DNA from: Roseibium aestuarii
Lineage (GTDB): Bacteria > Pseudomonadota > Alphaproteobacteria > Rhizobiales > Stappiaceae
NCBI RefSeq assembly: GCF_008477545.1
Contig: NZ_VORA01000009.1
Span: 16,728 to 80,727, forward strand
DNA: 64,000 nucleotides
Direction of reading: 5' to 3'
This document shows, piece after piece, positions 17,247 to 26,029 of this stretch. The notes under the pieces were generated by a model, which was given only the letters and a program-made list of their open reading frames with translations, was not told the DNA's origin and made no database searches. Both the position numbers and the translations under genes were made by a program. Position 1 is the first letter of the stretch, and the number at the start of each line of letters is the position of its first letter.

Positions 17247-18824
17247 ATGGTGGGAGGTAAGGTGGCTAAGATCACCTGTAAGATCAGTGGGTTGGAGAAA
17301 TCTTTCGGGCGGAACCACGTTCTGCGCGGGATCGATCTGACACTGCATGAGGGAGAGGTGACCGCGTTGATGGGGGCCAATGGCGCCGGCAAGTCGACGC
17401 TGGTCAAGGTTCTCTGCGGCTATCATCACGCCGATGCCGGCGAGATCGAACTGGCGGGCGCGCCCTTTGCGCCGATGGACGCATCGGACGCCATTGCCAA
17501 GGGCGTGGTGACGGTTCACCAGTCCATCGACGATGGTGTCATTCCGGATCTGGATGTCGCGACAAATCTTACCCTGGACCGGCTGACAGAGCCGGGCGCC
17601 AACCTGTTCGTCAACGACCGGAGCCTGCGCCGGCGGGCGGAGGAGGTTGCCGCCAGCATGGGCCTTGCGATGGACGTGCGGGCGCGGGTTGCGGATCTCG
17701 ACGTGGCCGACCGCCAGATGATCGCGATTGCCCGTGCCATGGCCAGGTCTCCCAAGCTGCTCATCCTTGATGAACCGACGTCTTCGCTCTCCGCATCTGA
17801 GGCAGAGCGGCTGTTCGCCCTGATTGACCGGTTGCGGGCGGATGGTGTCGCCATTCTCTACATCTCGCATCGCATGTCGGATCTCCGGCGCGTCGCGGAC
17901 AGGATCGTGTCCATGCGCGACGGGGCAATCTCCGGCATCTTCGAAGGCGAGGAGCTCGACTACGTTGGCGCCGTCAACGCCATGCTCGGTCATCAGATGA
18001 CGGAGGTCGACATCGAGCCCGTGTCCGGGGGGGCTCCCATTCTCGAGGCCCGCGACCTCAGGCTCTTCGAGGGCAGTCCGCCCATCAGCTTCACGGCACG
18101 GGAAGGGGAGGTCATCGCCTTCACCGGGCTGCTGGGCAGCGGCACGACGGAACTGGCCGAGATCCTCTTCGGTCTTTCGGCAGCGGCGGGCGGCGAGCTG
18201 ACGCTTGACGGGCGCGCCTATCGCCCGGCGAGTGCGGCACAGGCGGTGGCGCAAGGTGTCTTCATGTCGCCGAAGGATCGTGGGTCCAACGCTGTGATCG
18301 CAGATTTCGACATTGCCAACAACATGACCTTGCCGTTCCTGCGGGCCTTCAGCACCTTTTCATTCCTGAGCGAAAGCGGTCAGCGGCGCGCCGCGCGCGA
18401 CATGATCGCCCGGATCGGGGTGAAATGCGAAAGCGACCGGGACGGGATCGACACCCTTTCCGGCGGTAACCAGCAGAAGGTCATGATCGGCCGCTGGCTG
18501 TTGAAGGCGTCTCGGGTGCTGCTTCTGGACGAACCGTTCCAGGGAGTGGACATCGGCGCCCGGCGGGACATCGGCCACTACATCCGGGAGACGTCTGCGG
18601 GGCGCACCACGCTTGTCTTCGTCGCAGAGATCGACGAGGCGCTCGAGATCGCGGACCGCATCATCGTCCTCAACGAAGCTGCAATCGCCAGCGAACACCT
18701 GAACAAGAACATCGATCTGAACAGACTTGTCGCGGATGTCTCCGGGCGGGTCCGCGAGCCACATGGTTCCGGGACGGATGCCGTCTGCGGACCTGTGACC
18801 GCAGCGCAGTCCAAGGCAGGGTGA
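17247..18824 (+). CDS. ribose-type ABC importer ATPase, two NBDs
   Basis: A 525-residue RbsA/XylG-like protein with two fused ATPase domains that power sugar uptake at the inner membrane. Domain one has Walker A GANGAGKSTLVKVL, the variant signature LDVADRQMIAIARA and Walker B LLILDEPTSSLS. Domain two has the degenerate Walker A usual for this class (LLGSGTTELAEIL), a canonical LSGGNQQKVMIG signature and LLLDEPFQGVD. GAGAGGAG precedes the ATG. It starts a three-gene importer operon divergent from mtnK and is predicted to import methylthioribose or 5-deoxyribose. The substrate is inferred from context only. Confidence 0.9.
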   Translation: MVGGKVAKITCKISGLEKSFGRNHVLRGIDLTLHEGEVTALMGANGAGKSTLVKVLCGYHHADAGEIELAGAPFAPMDASDAIAKGVVTVHQSIDDGVIPDLDVATNLTLDRLTEPGANLFVNDRSLRRRAEEVAASMGLAMDVRARVADLDVADRQMIAIARAMARSPKLLILDEPTSSLSASEAERLFALIDRLRADGVAILYISHRMSDLRRVADRIVSMRDGAISGIFEGEELDYVGAVNAMLGHQMTEVDIEPVSGGAPILEARDLRLFEGSPPISFTAREGEVIAFTGLLGSGTTELAEILFGLSAAAGGELTLDGRAYRPASAAQAVAQGVFMSPKDRGSNAVIADFDIANNMTLPFLRAFSTFSFLSESGQRRAARDMIARIGVKCESDRDGIDTLSGGNQQKVMIGRWLLKASRVLLLDEPFQGVDIGARRDIGHYIRETSAGRTTLVFVAEIDEALEIADRIIVLNEAAIASEHLNKNIDLNRLVADVSGRVREPHGSGTDAVCGPVTAAQSKAG

Positions 18825-19849
18825 AGACCACTCAAATGAACAAGAACGCTCTCGAATACGCCATTCGCTATGGTTTCATCGTGCTGCTGGCCGGCCTCGC
18901 GCTGTTCTTCAGCCTCTATGCCAGCGGCTTTGCCAGCCCCCGGTCCGCTGTCTTCATCTTCCAGTCCGTGGCCATCACCGGCATTCTGGCGCTCGGGGTC
19001 ACCTGCACGCTCGTGGTGGGGGGCTTCGATCTGTCGATCGGATCGGTGGCCACGTCTTCGCTCATGTTGTCGGCCTATTCCATGGTGGTGCTGGAACAGT
19101 CGGCCTTCGTGGCGGTGGCGCTCTGTCTGGTCATGGGGGCCGTCGTCGGGCTCATCAACGGGTTCCTGATCGTGAAGATGCGTGTGCCGGACCTTCTGGC
19201 AACGCTGGGTATGATGTTCCTTCTGATCGGGCTGCAGCGCATCCCCACCCAGGGCAACTCGGTTGCCACCGGCATGAGCCTGGCCGATGGGACCGTGGCC
19301 GAGGGGACCTTCTCCGCGGCCTTCCTGTGGCTCGGGCGGCATCGCTTCGACCTCTTCCTCGACCGGCTTCTGCCCGTTCCGGTGGTGCTGTTCCTGGTGA
19401 TCGCCGGGCTCATCTGGCTGTTCCTCGGCTTCACCCGTCATGGCCGGCTGATGTATGCGATCGGCTCGAACGAGCGGGCGGCAAGTCTCGTGGGTACGAA
19501 TGTGCAGCGCTACAAGGTGGTTGCCTACATGATCTCGGGTGTCCTGGCATCGATCGGCGGCATCCTTCTGGCGGCACGGCTGGGCCGCGGCGACATTGCG
19601 TCGGGCAACAATCTGCTCCTCGACAGCGTTGCGGCAGCCCTCATCGGTTTTGCAGTTCTCGGTGCGGCGCGACCCAATGCCTTTGGAACGGCGGCCGGTG
19701 CGCTCTTCGTCGGCATCCTCCTGCAGGGTCTGACGATGATGAACGCCCCCTATTACATGCAGGATTTCGTCAAGGGTGCCGTACTGGTGGCCGCCCTTGT
19801 CTTCACATTCTACCTGTCCTCGCGTCGCGGCGGCAGGAGAAATGCCTGA
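18821..19849 (+). CDS. ribose-type ABC importer permease
   Basis: A BPD_transp_2 (RbsC-like) permease of about 340 residues with eight to ten hydrophobic helices. The conserved cytoplasmic loop is AIGSNERAASLVGTNVQRYK, matching the coupling region of sugar permeases, and GGFDLSIGSVATSS matches the helix-three signature. The GTG start overlaps the ATPase stop as GTGA; an ATG at 18836 is an alternative start. It forms the channel for the importer encoded with its neighbours. Confidence 0.9.
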   Translation: MKTTQMNKNALEYAIRYGFIVLLAGLALFFSLYASGFASPRSAVFIFQSVAITGILALGVTCTLVVGGFDLSIGSVATSSLMLSAYSMVVLEQSAFVAVALCLVMGAVVGLINGFLIVKMRVPDLLATLGMMFLLIGLQRIPTQGNSVATGMSLADGTVAEGTFSAAFLWLGRHRFDLFLDRLLPVPVVLFLVIAGLIWLFLGFTRHGRLMYAIGSNERAASLVGTNVQRYKVVAYMISGVLASIGGILLAARLGRGDIASGNNLLLDSVAAALIGFAVLGAARPNAFGTAAGALFVGILLQGLTMMNAPYYMQDFVKGAVLVAALVFTFYLSSRRGGRRNA

Positions 19850-19887
19850 CGCACAACGGCGTCACGGTTCTTCGGGAGGAAACAACA

Positions 19888-20931
19888 ATGATCAGACGTG
19901 AATTCATGAAGCTGACGGCCGCAGCCGGCCTGACGCTGGCCGCGATCGGGGGGACCCAGGCCGCCGACATGCCCGCGCCCTTCGACAAGCCGGCCGAGGT
20001 GAAGATCGCGCTCGTGCGCTATCTCTCGACCGGGGACTTCTTCCAGTCCTATCTTTCCGGTGTGGAGAAGCAGGCCGCGGCGCTCGGGGTCGATCTGCGG
20101 GTGCTCGACAGCCGCCAGGACGCAGCCCTTCAGGCCGACATGGTCGATCAGGCGATTGCGCTGGGGGTGAACGGCATCATCATCCAGCATGGCCTGACGG
20201 AATCCATGAAGGCCGCTGCGCAGCGCGCCGTGGACGCGGGGATCAAGGTTGTGGCCTTCGATGTGGACGTGGAGAACGACGCCGTGCCGCAGATCGAGCA
20301 GAGCGACTATCTGCTCGGCAAGATGGCTCTTGATCAGGCCATCGAGGACAATGGCGCCAGTTTCACGGCCGGTTATGTCTATGTACCGGGCATTGCGCCG
20401 CTGGATCGCCGCGACGTGGCCTGGAAGGAGATCAAGGCGGCCAATCCGGGCATCCAGGAAGCGGCGATGTTCGGCACGCTGGACAATCCGATCGCCAACT
20501 CGGTTGCCAATCAGGCGCGTTCCGTGCTGCAGGCCAATCCCAACATCACCGTCATGTTCGCGCCCTTTGACGAGTTTGCGAAGGGCGTGAAGATCGCCGT
20601 CGATGAGGCGGGCCTCAATCAGGACATCGACATCTATTCCGCCGATGTGTCGACCGCCGACATTTCCGCCATGCGCGAACCGGATTCCGCCTGGGTCGCG
20701 ACGGTGGCGACCAATCCGGCCGTCGTCGGCGAGGTCTGCGTAAGGACCCTTGCCCTGATGCTCGCCGGTGAAAAGACTGAGAAGCAGGTCGTCGTTCCGC
20801 CGACCCTGATTACTCAGGCCTTCCTGAACGAGAATGACGTGAAGAACATGGAAGAGCTGGGCGCAAAGATGCCCCAGTTCCAGCATGCGGATGTGTCCGT
20901 CGCCGAGTGGATCCCGCTGCCGGCCCGCTGA
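19888..20931 (+). CDS. periplasmic sugar-binding protein of the ABC importer
   Basis: A 347-residue RbsB-like periplasmic binding protein (Peripla_BP_4). The leader carries a twin-Arg-like start (MIRREFMKLT) and ends near TQAADMPAP, so it may be a Tat or Sec substrate. The first domain has VKIALVRYLSTGDFFQSYL and the hinge region has VVAFDVDVEND. ATG 19888 follows GGGAGGA at 19874-19880; the longer upstream reading overlaps the permease in another frame and is rejected. It decides substrate choice. Together with mtnK and mtnA it suggests a methylthioribose or 5-deoxyribose receptor. Confidence 0.9.
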   Translation: MIRREFMKLTAAAGLTLAAIGGTQAADMPAPFDKPAEVKIALVRYLSTGDFFQSYLSGVEKQAAALGVDLRVLDSRQDAALQADMVDQAIALGVNGIIIQHGLTESMKAAAQRAVDAGIKVVAFDVDVENDAVPQIEQSDYLLGKMALDQAIEDNGASFTAGYVYVPGIAPLDRRDVAWKEIKAANPGIQEAAMFGTLDNPIANSVANQARSVLQANPNITVMFAPFDEFAKGVKIAVDEAGLNQDIDIYSADVSTADISAMREPDSAWVATVATNPAVVGEVCVRTLALMLAGEKTEKQVVVPPTLITQAFLNENDVKNMEELGAKMPQFQHADVSVAEWIPLPAR

Positions 20932-20964
20932 CAGCAGGCCAAGTTCCCCCTTGTTGCGCGAGAT

Positions 20965-20986
20965 GAGCCCGGACACGTCCGGGCTC
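20965..20986 (+). terminator. hairpin terminator after the importer operon
   Basis: A near-perfect GC-rich hairpin: GAGCCCGGA pairs with TCCGGGCTC around a CACG loop, followed by GTTTGCG. It lies 34 bases after the binding-protein stop, as expected for a Rho-independent terminator, although the T tract is short. Confidence 0.75.
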
Positions 20987-21337
20987 GTTTGCGTTTGCAG
21001 GCGCAAGAAGAAATCAAGGTGCCATTGCAACCATTACCGCCTGGTGGGTTGCCACGCGACCCTTAGGTCGCCGGAGCACCACGCTGCACATCGGCAGGGG
21101 ATCGTGGAAACTCCGTCAAATCACGGATGAGTTTGGCGCGCGGATCAGCGCGCACTGCCACGGCTCTTGCCGTCCGGATTTTGAAAGGGAATAGCGGAGA
21201 GAGAGTCCGCCATTATGTGCGTCTTCACCTGTCACTGCCTTTATAATTAACCTACTGTTTTTGATAGTGTAATTGGTTTCTGGCGTCTCGCTGGCCATCA
21301 ATCAGTCCTGGTCGAAGTCAGCAAATCGCACGTGTCG

Positions 21338-21361
21338 TGTGGGGCTGCGTGTGGGGCTGGA
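21338..21361. repeat. tandem TGTGGGGCTG repeat, copy 1
   Basis: Two TGTGGGGCTG units 12 bases apart (21338 and 21350), just upstream of the integrase remnant. The same 24-base block with one mismatch recurs at 26223-26246. Such G-rich repeats often stand before P4-type integrase genes and may be arm-type recombinase sites. Confidence 0.65.
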
Positions 21362-21392
21362 GGTCCGGCCCCACACGGAAACGGGAGCGGAA

Positions 21393-22205
21393 ATGATGCT
21401 GAGTGATGCGAAGGCCCGGAAGATCAAGCCGAGCGACAAGCCCCTGGCGGACGGCACGGTGACAGGCCTTTATCTCTTCCCGGCGGGAAGCGTCGGTGCT
21501 GGCAAGTGGATCCTGCGGTTCAAGTCGCCCGAGATGGGCAAGCGCCGGGACATGGGGCTCGGCAGCTATCCGGTGGTGTCGCTGAAGGACGCCAGGGAGC
21601 TTGCCCTTCAGGCCCGCAAACTCATCGAGGCGGGCAGGGATCCGCTGGCGGAGCGAGACAGGCAGCTGGTGGCCGACAGGGTCAGGCTGGCCATGCCTTC
21701 GTTTGAGGAGGCCGCGCGGCAGCTTCATGCGGATCTGGCTCCGGGGTTTCGCAATCAGAAACATGCGGCGCAATGGATCACGACGCTGGAGACCTATGTG
21801 TTCCCGGTCATCGGCAAGCTGCAGGTGTCTCACCTGACGGCGGCGGACTTCGCCCGCGTGCTCAAGCCCATCTGGCTCTCGAAGCAGGAGACGGCGTCAA
21901 GGGTCAAGCAGCGCTGCGATCAGGTGATGAAGTGGTGCGCGGCCAATGACCATGTGGTGGCAAGCCCGGCGAGCGTGGTCGCTCAGCTTCTGACGAAACA
22001 GTCGGGCAAGCGGGAGCGGGTGGAGCACCACCCGGCGGTGCCCTGGCGCGACGTGCCGCTGTTCGTCCGGGTTTCCGTGCGTCACTCAAGGCTCATCCCG
22101 GGGTCGCGGCAAAGTCTTGCCGGAATGAAATGTCGACATGCCTCACAATGCGCCCGGCATGCCGTCTCCAGGCATGAGGCGAAGACAGGATCATCGAGCT
22201 TGTGA
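21393..22205 (+). pseudogene. truncated P4-type tyrosine integrase
   Basis: The first 220-230 residues match P4-family integrases: the DUF4102 arm-binding domain (LSDAKARKIKPSDKPLADG, then GLGSYPVVSLKDARELAL) and the SAM-like core-binding domain ending VEHHPAVPWRDVPLFV. Full-length relatives are about 400 residues and go on to the catalytic domain with Arg, His-x2-Arg and Tyr. Here the match stops after VPLFVR, and the last 45 or so residues are unrelated low-complexity sequence. The protein therefore lacks all catalytic residues. ATG 21393 follows GGGAGCGG. It probably marks the scar of an integrated element whose right half was deleted or replaced. Confidence 0.85.
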
Positions 22206-22627
22206 GATAAGGATTAAAAAATTTATGAGCTTAATTTAATGGTCAAGCTTTTGAAAAAGCGAGGATATATCGCCTTGATTCAATTAAGGATTGTGTCTCC
22301 GGTTGTTTGTTGCATTTCCGGATATTGCTAGGGTTTCTTCATGTTTATGGGGAGATTCGCTAATGCCGGTTAGTCACGCATGAATGGAATGTTTCAGGAA
22401 GGCGTCGGGACTGATTTGTTGGCGCCCCTGCAGGCTATACTCTTTTTCGGATCGTGGTCTTGGCGCCCTGCCGCTCCTAGTCCGGAAACGCGCAAGAGGG
22501 AGCAGGATCGGCCATTCACGGGCTTCGCATGTGGCTCGCAATCTGGATGCTCTTCTCAAACCGCGGCGCCCCGTGTGGGGACCTGGTTGACCTCTGTTCC
22601 TGGGGCTGCTCTGACCCTGATGCAAAA

Positions 22628-22797
22628 GCCGCTCCGACGGGCCAAGGCGTTTCAGGTTGTCCGGAGCGGTTTGGAACAATGGGCAGCGTTTCTCAATGCC
22701 GGCCCCCTGTTCATTCCTGTCTCCACCGGGTCAAACCTGAAGTCTACAGATCGACTAGTCAGGGCTTCTGATGTGTCGTGCGTGGGAGTGGCGTATG
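22628..22797 (+). repeat. module repeat R1, copy A (decayed protein C-terminus)
   Basis: About 170 bases similar to 25220-25388. In the plus-strand frame that reads SGLEQWAA, FIPV and NLKSTDRL, many of the differences fall at third codon positions, so this was protein-coding and selected at least for a time. In copy A no long convincing upstream reading frame remains, so it looks like the 3' remnant of a gene. Confidence 0.6.
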
Positions 22798-22999
22798 CGG
22801 TTTGAGTGCGTAGCGCGAAAACAGGAAGAACTTTATGACTTTAATTTATTGGCATCAAAACCAGAGCGATGAAGATAATAAATTTCAAATCGTTTAAGTT
22901 TTTTGCTGATTATAGCGTCATTGGAGTAGATTTTGTGAGAAAAAAGCTAATAATACAATAATAATACTTTAGCTTGTTGTTTCGTTTTTATTGTTTATC

Positions 23000-23212
23000 A
23001 TGATATACAATTTAATTTTTAGTGGATCTGAAATATGGGGGCGATTTTTCCAAATTTTAACTCCGACTTTTTCTTTTTATTTCTTTTATGGAGTATTTGC
23101 AAGAATTGCTAAGTCGGTTCTAAGTAGTATTCCCGCGAATAAACCGGTAAAGACGCTTGAAAAGGAGAGGATTATTTCGATCTACAAATTTTTACGTATT
23201 TGGGTTGATTAA
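23000..23212 (+). CDS. small membrane protein, module copy A
   Basis: A protein of about 70 residues with one or two hydrophobic segments (ILTPTFSFYFFYGVFARIA) and a polar C-terminus KTLEKERIISIYKFLRIWVD. That C-terminus is nearly identical to the last residues of the protein ending at 25730, though the N-terminal halves differ. A TTG start at 22991 is possible. It follows R1 copy A by about 200 bases, as its paralogue follows R1 copy B. The position would fit an immunity protein of a toxin/immunity pair, but no family is recognised. Confidence 0.5.
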   Translation: MIYNLIFSGSEIWGRFFQILTPTFSFYFFYGVFARIAKSVLSSIPANKPVKTLEKERIISIYKFLRIWVD

Positions 23213-23230
23213 CATAGGTGACGGATGATG
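23086..23230 (+). repeat. module repeat R2, copy A
   Basis: About 145 bases closely similar to 25604-25747. Identity is highest in the last 60 or so bases, which cover the end of the small membrane protein gene and about 15 bases beyond its stop. Confidence 0.75.
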
Positions 23231-23483
23231 CTAGGGAATAGTTATTATTGTCATTGGTGATTTTGGTCGCCTTTGCTGCATCTCCTCCAGATATTGGTTT
23301 ATGGATTTGAGCAAGCATTTTTTCAGAGAATCGGATGATTAAAACATCTTGATTGATCTCACTTGGTGGGGTGTTAGTGAAATGAAGCTGTGAATTTGTA
23401 ATGAAATTGAACCTGAAAGAATATAACAAGCCAAGAGATTTGTCGGTGTTGCTGCCCGCTGGAGCCTCAATATTCCTACACAT
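23172..23483 (-). CDS. hypothetical reading frame on the minus strand
   Basis: A 103-residue reading frame in AT-rich DNA with a protein-like composition (for example EINQDVLIIRFSEKMLAQIH). Its 3' end lies inside repeat R2 copy A, which is coding on the other strand. It has no strong ribosome binding site. It may be a gene fragment cut by the duplication, or chance. Confidence 0.2.
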   Translation of the reverse strand: MCRNIEAPAGSNTDKSLGLLYSFRFNFITNSQLHFTNTPPSEINQDVLIIRFSEKMLAQIHKPISGGDAAKATKITNDNNNYSLASSVTYVNQPKYVKICRSK

Positions 23484-23538
23484 CTACTTCAACATTACCA
23501 GCGTCTGAATATTTTCTTTCGTCTCTTTTTGGTGGTGT

Positions 23539-24036
23539 TTGTATGCCATTGTTACTGGGAGAGTTAGATATTACTTATTTTATATAAATTCCTATTTTTG
23601 CGTGATGTTGCTGTCATTGACCTATGTTTGTTTAATTTTATACTATTACTTTGATTTTAGCCTGAGAGGGTATTTTTATACCGTTTATTTTTCCATTTTA
23701 TTTTTTGTCTTCTGTTTTTTTTACATGGTCCGTAATCGGCGGATAACTGGACTTCCGAAGCAAAGGTTCGGTTTCTGGCGCATCGCCTTTCAGTTCTTTC
23801 TTACTCTGCCGGTAGTGCTCGTTTCGCCGATCCTGTTATTCTTGCTTTCTGAGTCCCATTTTGCGTCATTTGAGATGCCGGAAAAGCTATCTCGCCATGC
23901 AGCTAAGGCATACGCTTTGCTTGGCGACGGCAGTACGCCTGCAACTTTTATACTTCCCTGTTTCTTGCCGCATTTTTTGTTTTTGCCCGTTCTATACGTA
24001 GCATTCCGAAATGCTTTGCGTTCTTTTAAAGGCTGA
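23539..24036 (+). CDS. four-helix membrane protein, possible immunity protein
   Basis: A hydrophobic protein of up to 165 residues with about four predicted membrane helices: YINSYFCVMLLSLTYVCLIL, a second near FSILFFVFCFFY, a third near LTLPVVLVSPILLFLL and a fourth near LPHFLFLPVLYV. The start is uncertain: TTG 23539 gives the full length and ATG 23605 a shorter form, and neither has a clear ribosome binding site. The next gene begins two bases after its stop, so the pair is an operon. Small multi-helix proteins beside a glycine-rich secreted-type protein are often immunity proteins. That role is only inferred. Confidence 0.5.
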   Translation: MYAIVTGRVRYYLFYINSYFCVMLLSLTYVCLILYYYFDFSLRGYFYTVYFSILFFVFCFFYMVRNRRITGLPKQRFGFWRIAFQFFLTLPVVLVSPILLFLLSESHFASFEMPEKLSRHAAKAYALLGDGSTPATFILPCFLPHFLFLPVLYVAFRNALRSFKG

Positions 24037-24038
24037 TT

Positions 24039-25391
24039 ATGACAAACAAGACAATTAACGACCGGATCAACGATGGTCTCTTTGCTGTTGAATTGATGAC
24101 CATCTCCTCGGAGGGGTATTCGGCTGTCAAGGCTTCGCTAAATTACGTGCGGGTTCAAAATATTCATAAGATGGCTGATCGCGTCTCTGCGGTGCAGGAA
24201 GCACTTCAGAAGGGGGAGTATGATTGGGTCCAAAGTACCATCGGACCGAGCACTATGAGTGCTAAGCTCGTTACTGTCGCGAGCACGGCATCCAAAGCGT
24301 CTGTTTTTATGAGCATTGCTGATGGTATTTATGACGTCGAAATCAAACATGCCTTGCATGGAGACTGGGAACTTACTGGATATCGAATCGCAGCGGTTGC
24401 TGCTGATTTTGGCATTGGTGGGGCCGTCGGTTCAGTTGGCTATGCCTTGGGTTCTGGTGTGGCCTTTGCCACTGGCGTAGCGGCAGCGCCACTTGCAATT
24501 GGCGGTGCTCTTGTTGCTGGCGCCGCATACACAATCTACAATTATACATACGAGGAATACGCCGTACGAGAGCTGGTTTAAAACGGCATTCTTGATGGGG
24601 CCAATTGGGTCAAGGAAAACGTTCCATTCAGAGGTGGTGCGCCACTTGATAGATTTCCAGCGGATGATCTCGGGATAAACGAATACGATCCGATCTTTGA
24701 CGGTGTTGCTGCTGCCTTGAGCCGGGGGGCTTCCTCTGTCGAGATTGCTGCGCATATCGAAAGTGGTGGCGGGTTAACTCAAGACGGTACATTCACTCGG
24801 CCCGGCCATCCCTATTCGGGAAATTCGATTCCGCAAAGTGGCAGCCTTAGGGCGCATGAACTAGGCGAAGACCTCAACGGCCCCGAAACCGTCGTCGATT
24901 TCACACCAAGTTCTGGCCTTGATCGCACTCCTTCCTCGGGAAACTCTGGTCATCCCTACTCGAACGGAGCGGTGCCTGGAGGTGGTCGTTCAGACTTGGT
25001 AAGCGCCGCAGTCTCAGGAGCTGATCGCGATATTGGGACGGCCCAACAGCAGCGGACCGTTGATCCGAGTGCGTATGGTTATTTCGGTGACACGCAATCT
25101 GGATGCTCCGCTCAAGCATCGGGGCGGCGCCCACCGGCCAGAGGCGGAGAGCGTCGGCTCCTCCTCCTTGGGGCGCGGTTGGTCCCCATTCCTGCGATCG
25201 CGGTGGATCTCGCGCAAAGGCCGCTCCGGCGGGTCGAGGCGTTTCTGTCTATGCTGAGCGGTTTGGAACAATGGGCAGCCTCGCTCAATACCGGCTCCAT
25301 GTTCATCCCTGTCGCCACCGTGGCCAACCTGAAATCGACGGATCGGCTGATGAAAGCCGCCGGGCGCAACGCGTGGGAGGGGCGTATGTAG
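24039..25391 (+). pseudogene. glycine-rich protein interrupted by one in-frame stop
   Basis: The first part (24039-24581, 180 residues) has a polar helical N-terminus and a Gly/Ala-rich hydrophobic stretch (GIGGAVGSVGYALGSGVAFA and onward) ending in YEEYAVRELV and TAA at 24579. The same frame stays open past this TAA to 25391 and reads protein-like from NGILDGANWVKENVPFRGG through a Gly/Ser/Pro-rich region with GHPYSGNS and GHPYSNGA repeats. It ends in module R1 copy B (SGLEQWAASLN, NLKSTDRL). The simplest reading is a protein of about 450 residues broken by one nonsense change, perhaps AAA to TAA. Alternatively the 180-residue product is functional alone. No toxin domain is recognised. Confidence 0.5.
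25220..25388 (+). repeat. module repeat R1, copy B
   Basis: Partner of the repeat at 22628-22797. Here it forms the C-terminus of the interrupted glycine-rich reading frame and is followed about 60 bases later by the second small membrane protein gene. Confidence 0.65.
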
Positions 25392-25451
25392 TTTGGGGTG
25401 CCTGTCGTTGGATGGTAATAAATTTGGGCAAACAGAACTGGGAAAATTGGC

Positions 25452-25730
25452 ATGTCAAAGAAAACCAATAATATCATAATTTTCTTATGGATTACTTCAA
25501 TAGTATTTAAAATTTATATTGCATATAATGCTTATATTGAAAAGGATAAATTATTTATAATAATTTCCCAAATTCTTGTAGTAATTGTATTTATTTTGTT
25601 TATTTATGGCGTCTTTGCTAGGGCGTCCCGGCCAATTCTAAGTAGCATGCCCGAAAATACATCGGCAAAGACGCTGAAAAAGGAGCGAATTATTTCGATC
25701 TACAAATTTTTACGTATTTGGGTTGATTAA
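25452..25730 (+). CDS. small membrane protein, module copy B
   Basis: A 92-residue protein with two membrane helices (NNIIIFLWITSIVFKIYIAY and IISQILVVIVFILFIYGVFA) and the conserved tail KTLKKERIISIYKFLRIWVD shared with module copy A. The N-terminal halves of the two proteins are unrelated, while the second helix end and tail are conserved, a mosaic pattern seen in polymorphic toxin/immunity loci. It lies immediately downstream of the glycine-rich reading frame. The function is unknown. Confidence 0.55.
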   Translation: MSKKTNNIIIFLWITSIVFKIYIAYNAYIEKDKLFIIISQILVVIVFILFIYGVFARASRPILSSMPENTSAKTLKKERIISIYKFLRIWVD

Positions 25731-25747
25731 CTTAGGTGACGGGTGAT
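25604..25747 (+). repeat. module repeat R2, copy B
   Basis: Partner of 23086-23230, covering the conserved 3' half of the small membrane protein gene and the bases just after its stop. Confidence 0.75.
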
Positions 25748-25940
25748 GCCTTCTAATTACAGCAGAGGTAAATTTACAAACCAAGATATATCCGCTCCGC
25801 AAGGTGGAGTGTATGGGCAGTTCGGTAGTCTTGGTGGCCGTGCCGGATACAATGTCGAATACTGGGGCATCGGCAGGGTTGTACTTTCTCTCAAGACTTA
25901 TCCAGGATTGAGTTCGTTTCCGGCATTGGTTTTGGCCTGA
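25746..25940 (+). CDS. hypothetical short protein
   Basis: A 64-residue reading frame (MPSNYSRGKFTNQDISAPQG at the start) beginning at the end of repeat R2 copy B. AGGTGACGGGTG gives a possible ribosome binding site. It has a glycine-rich middle (GQFGSLGGRAGYNVEYWG) and stops abruptly. It may be the 5' fragment of another glycine-rich gene in the series. No family is recognised. Confidence 0.3.
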   Translation: MPSNYSRGKFTNQDISAPQGGVYGQFGSLGGRAGYNVEYWGIGRVVLSLKTYPGLSSFPALVLA

Positions 25941-26029
25941 TGGGTCGGCTGCAAGCCGGTGAAGCTCAGATCAAATTCGGGTTTGGAAAACAGGTCGTCT
26001 TGCTCATGAGCCATCACATCAGCGCACAT
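25898..26029 (-). CDS. hypothetical small protein or gene fragment
   Basis: A 43-residue reading frame beginning MCADVMAHEQDDLF, with a strong AAAGGAGG site at normal spacing before the ATG. The good start signal and the abrupt end suggest the 5' part of a gene cut at the junction with the AT-rich DNA. No family is recognised. Confidence 0.3.
   Translation of the reverse strand: MCADVMAHEQDDLFSKPEFDLSFTGLQPTHQAKTNAGNELNPG

Noticed and set aside
21190..21215. Possible tRNA or att site near 21.2 kb upstream of the integrase remnant
   Set aside because: The GCGGA/TCCGC stem-loop there is too short, and no cloverleaf or T-arm sequence could be built around it.
24039..24581. Assignment as a pore-forming colicin-type toxin
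   Set aside because: The Gly/Ala-rich hydrophobic region is suggestive, but I recognise no colicin helix pattern or secretion signal, so only a general description is given.
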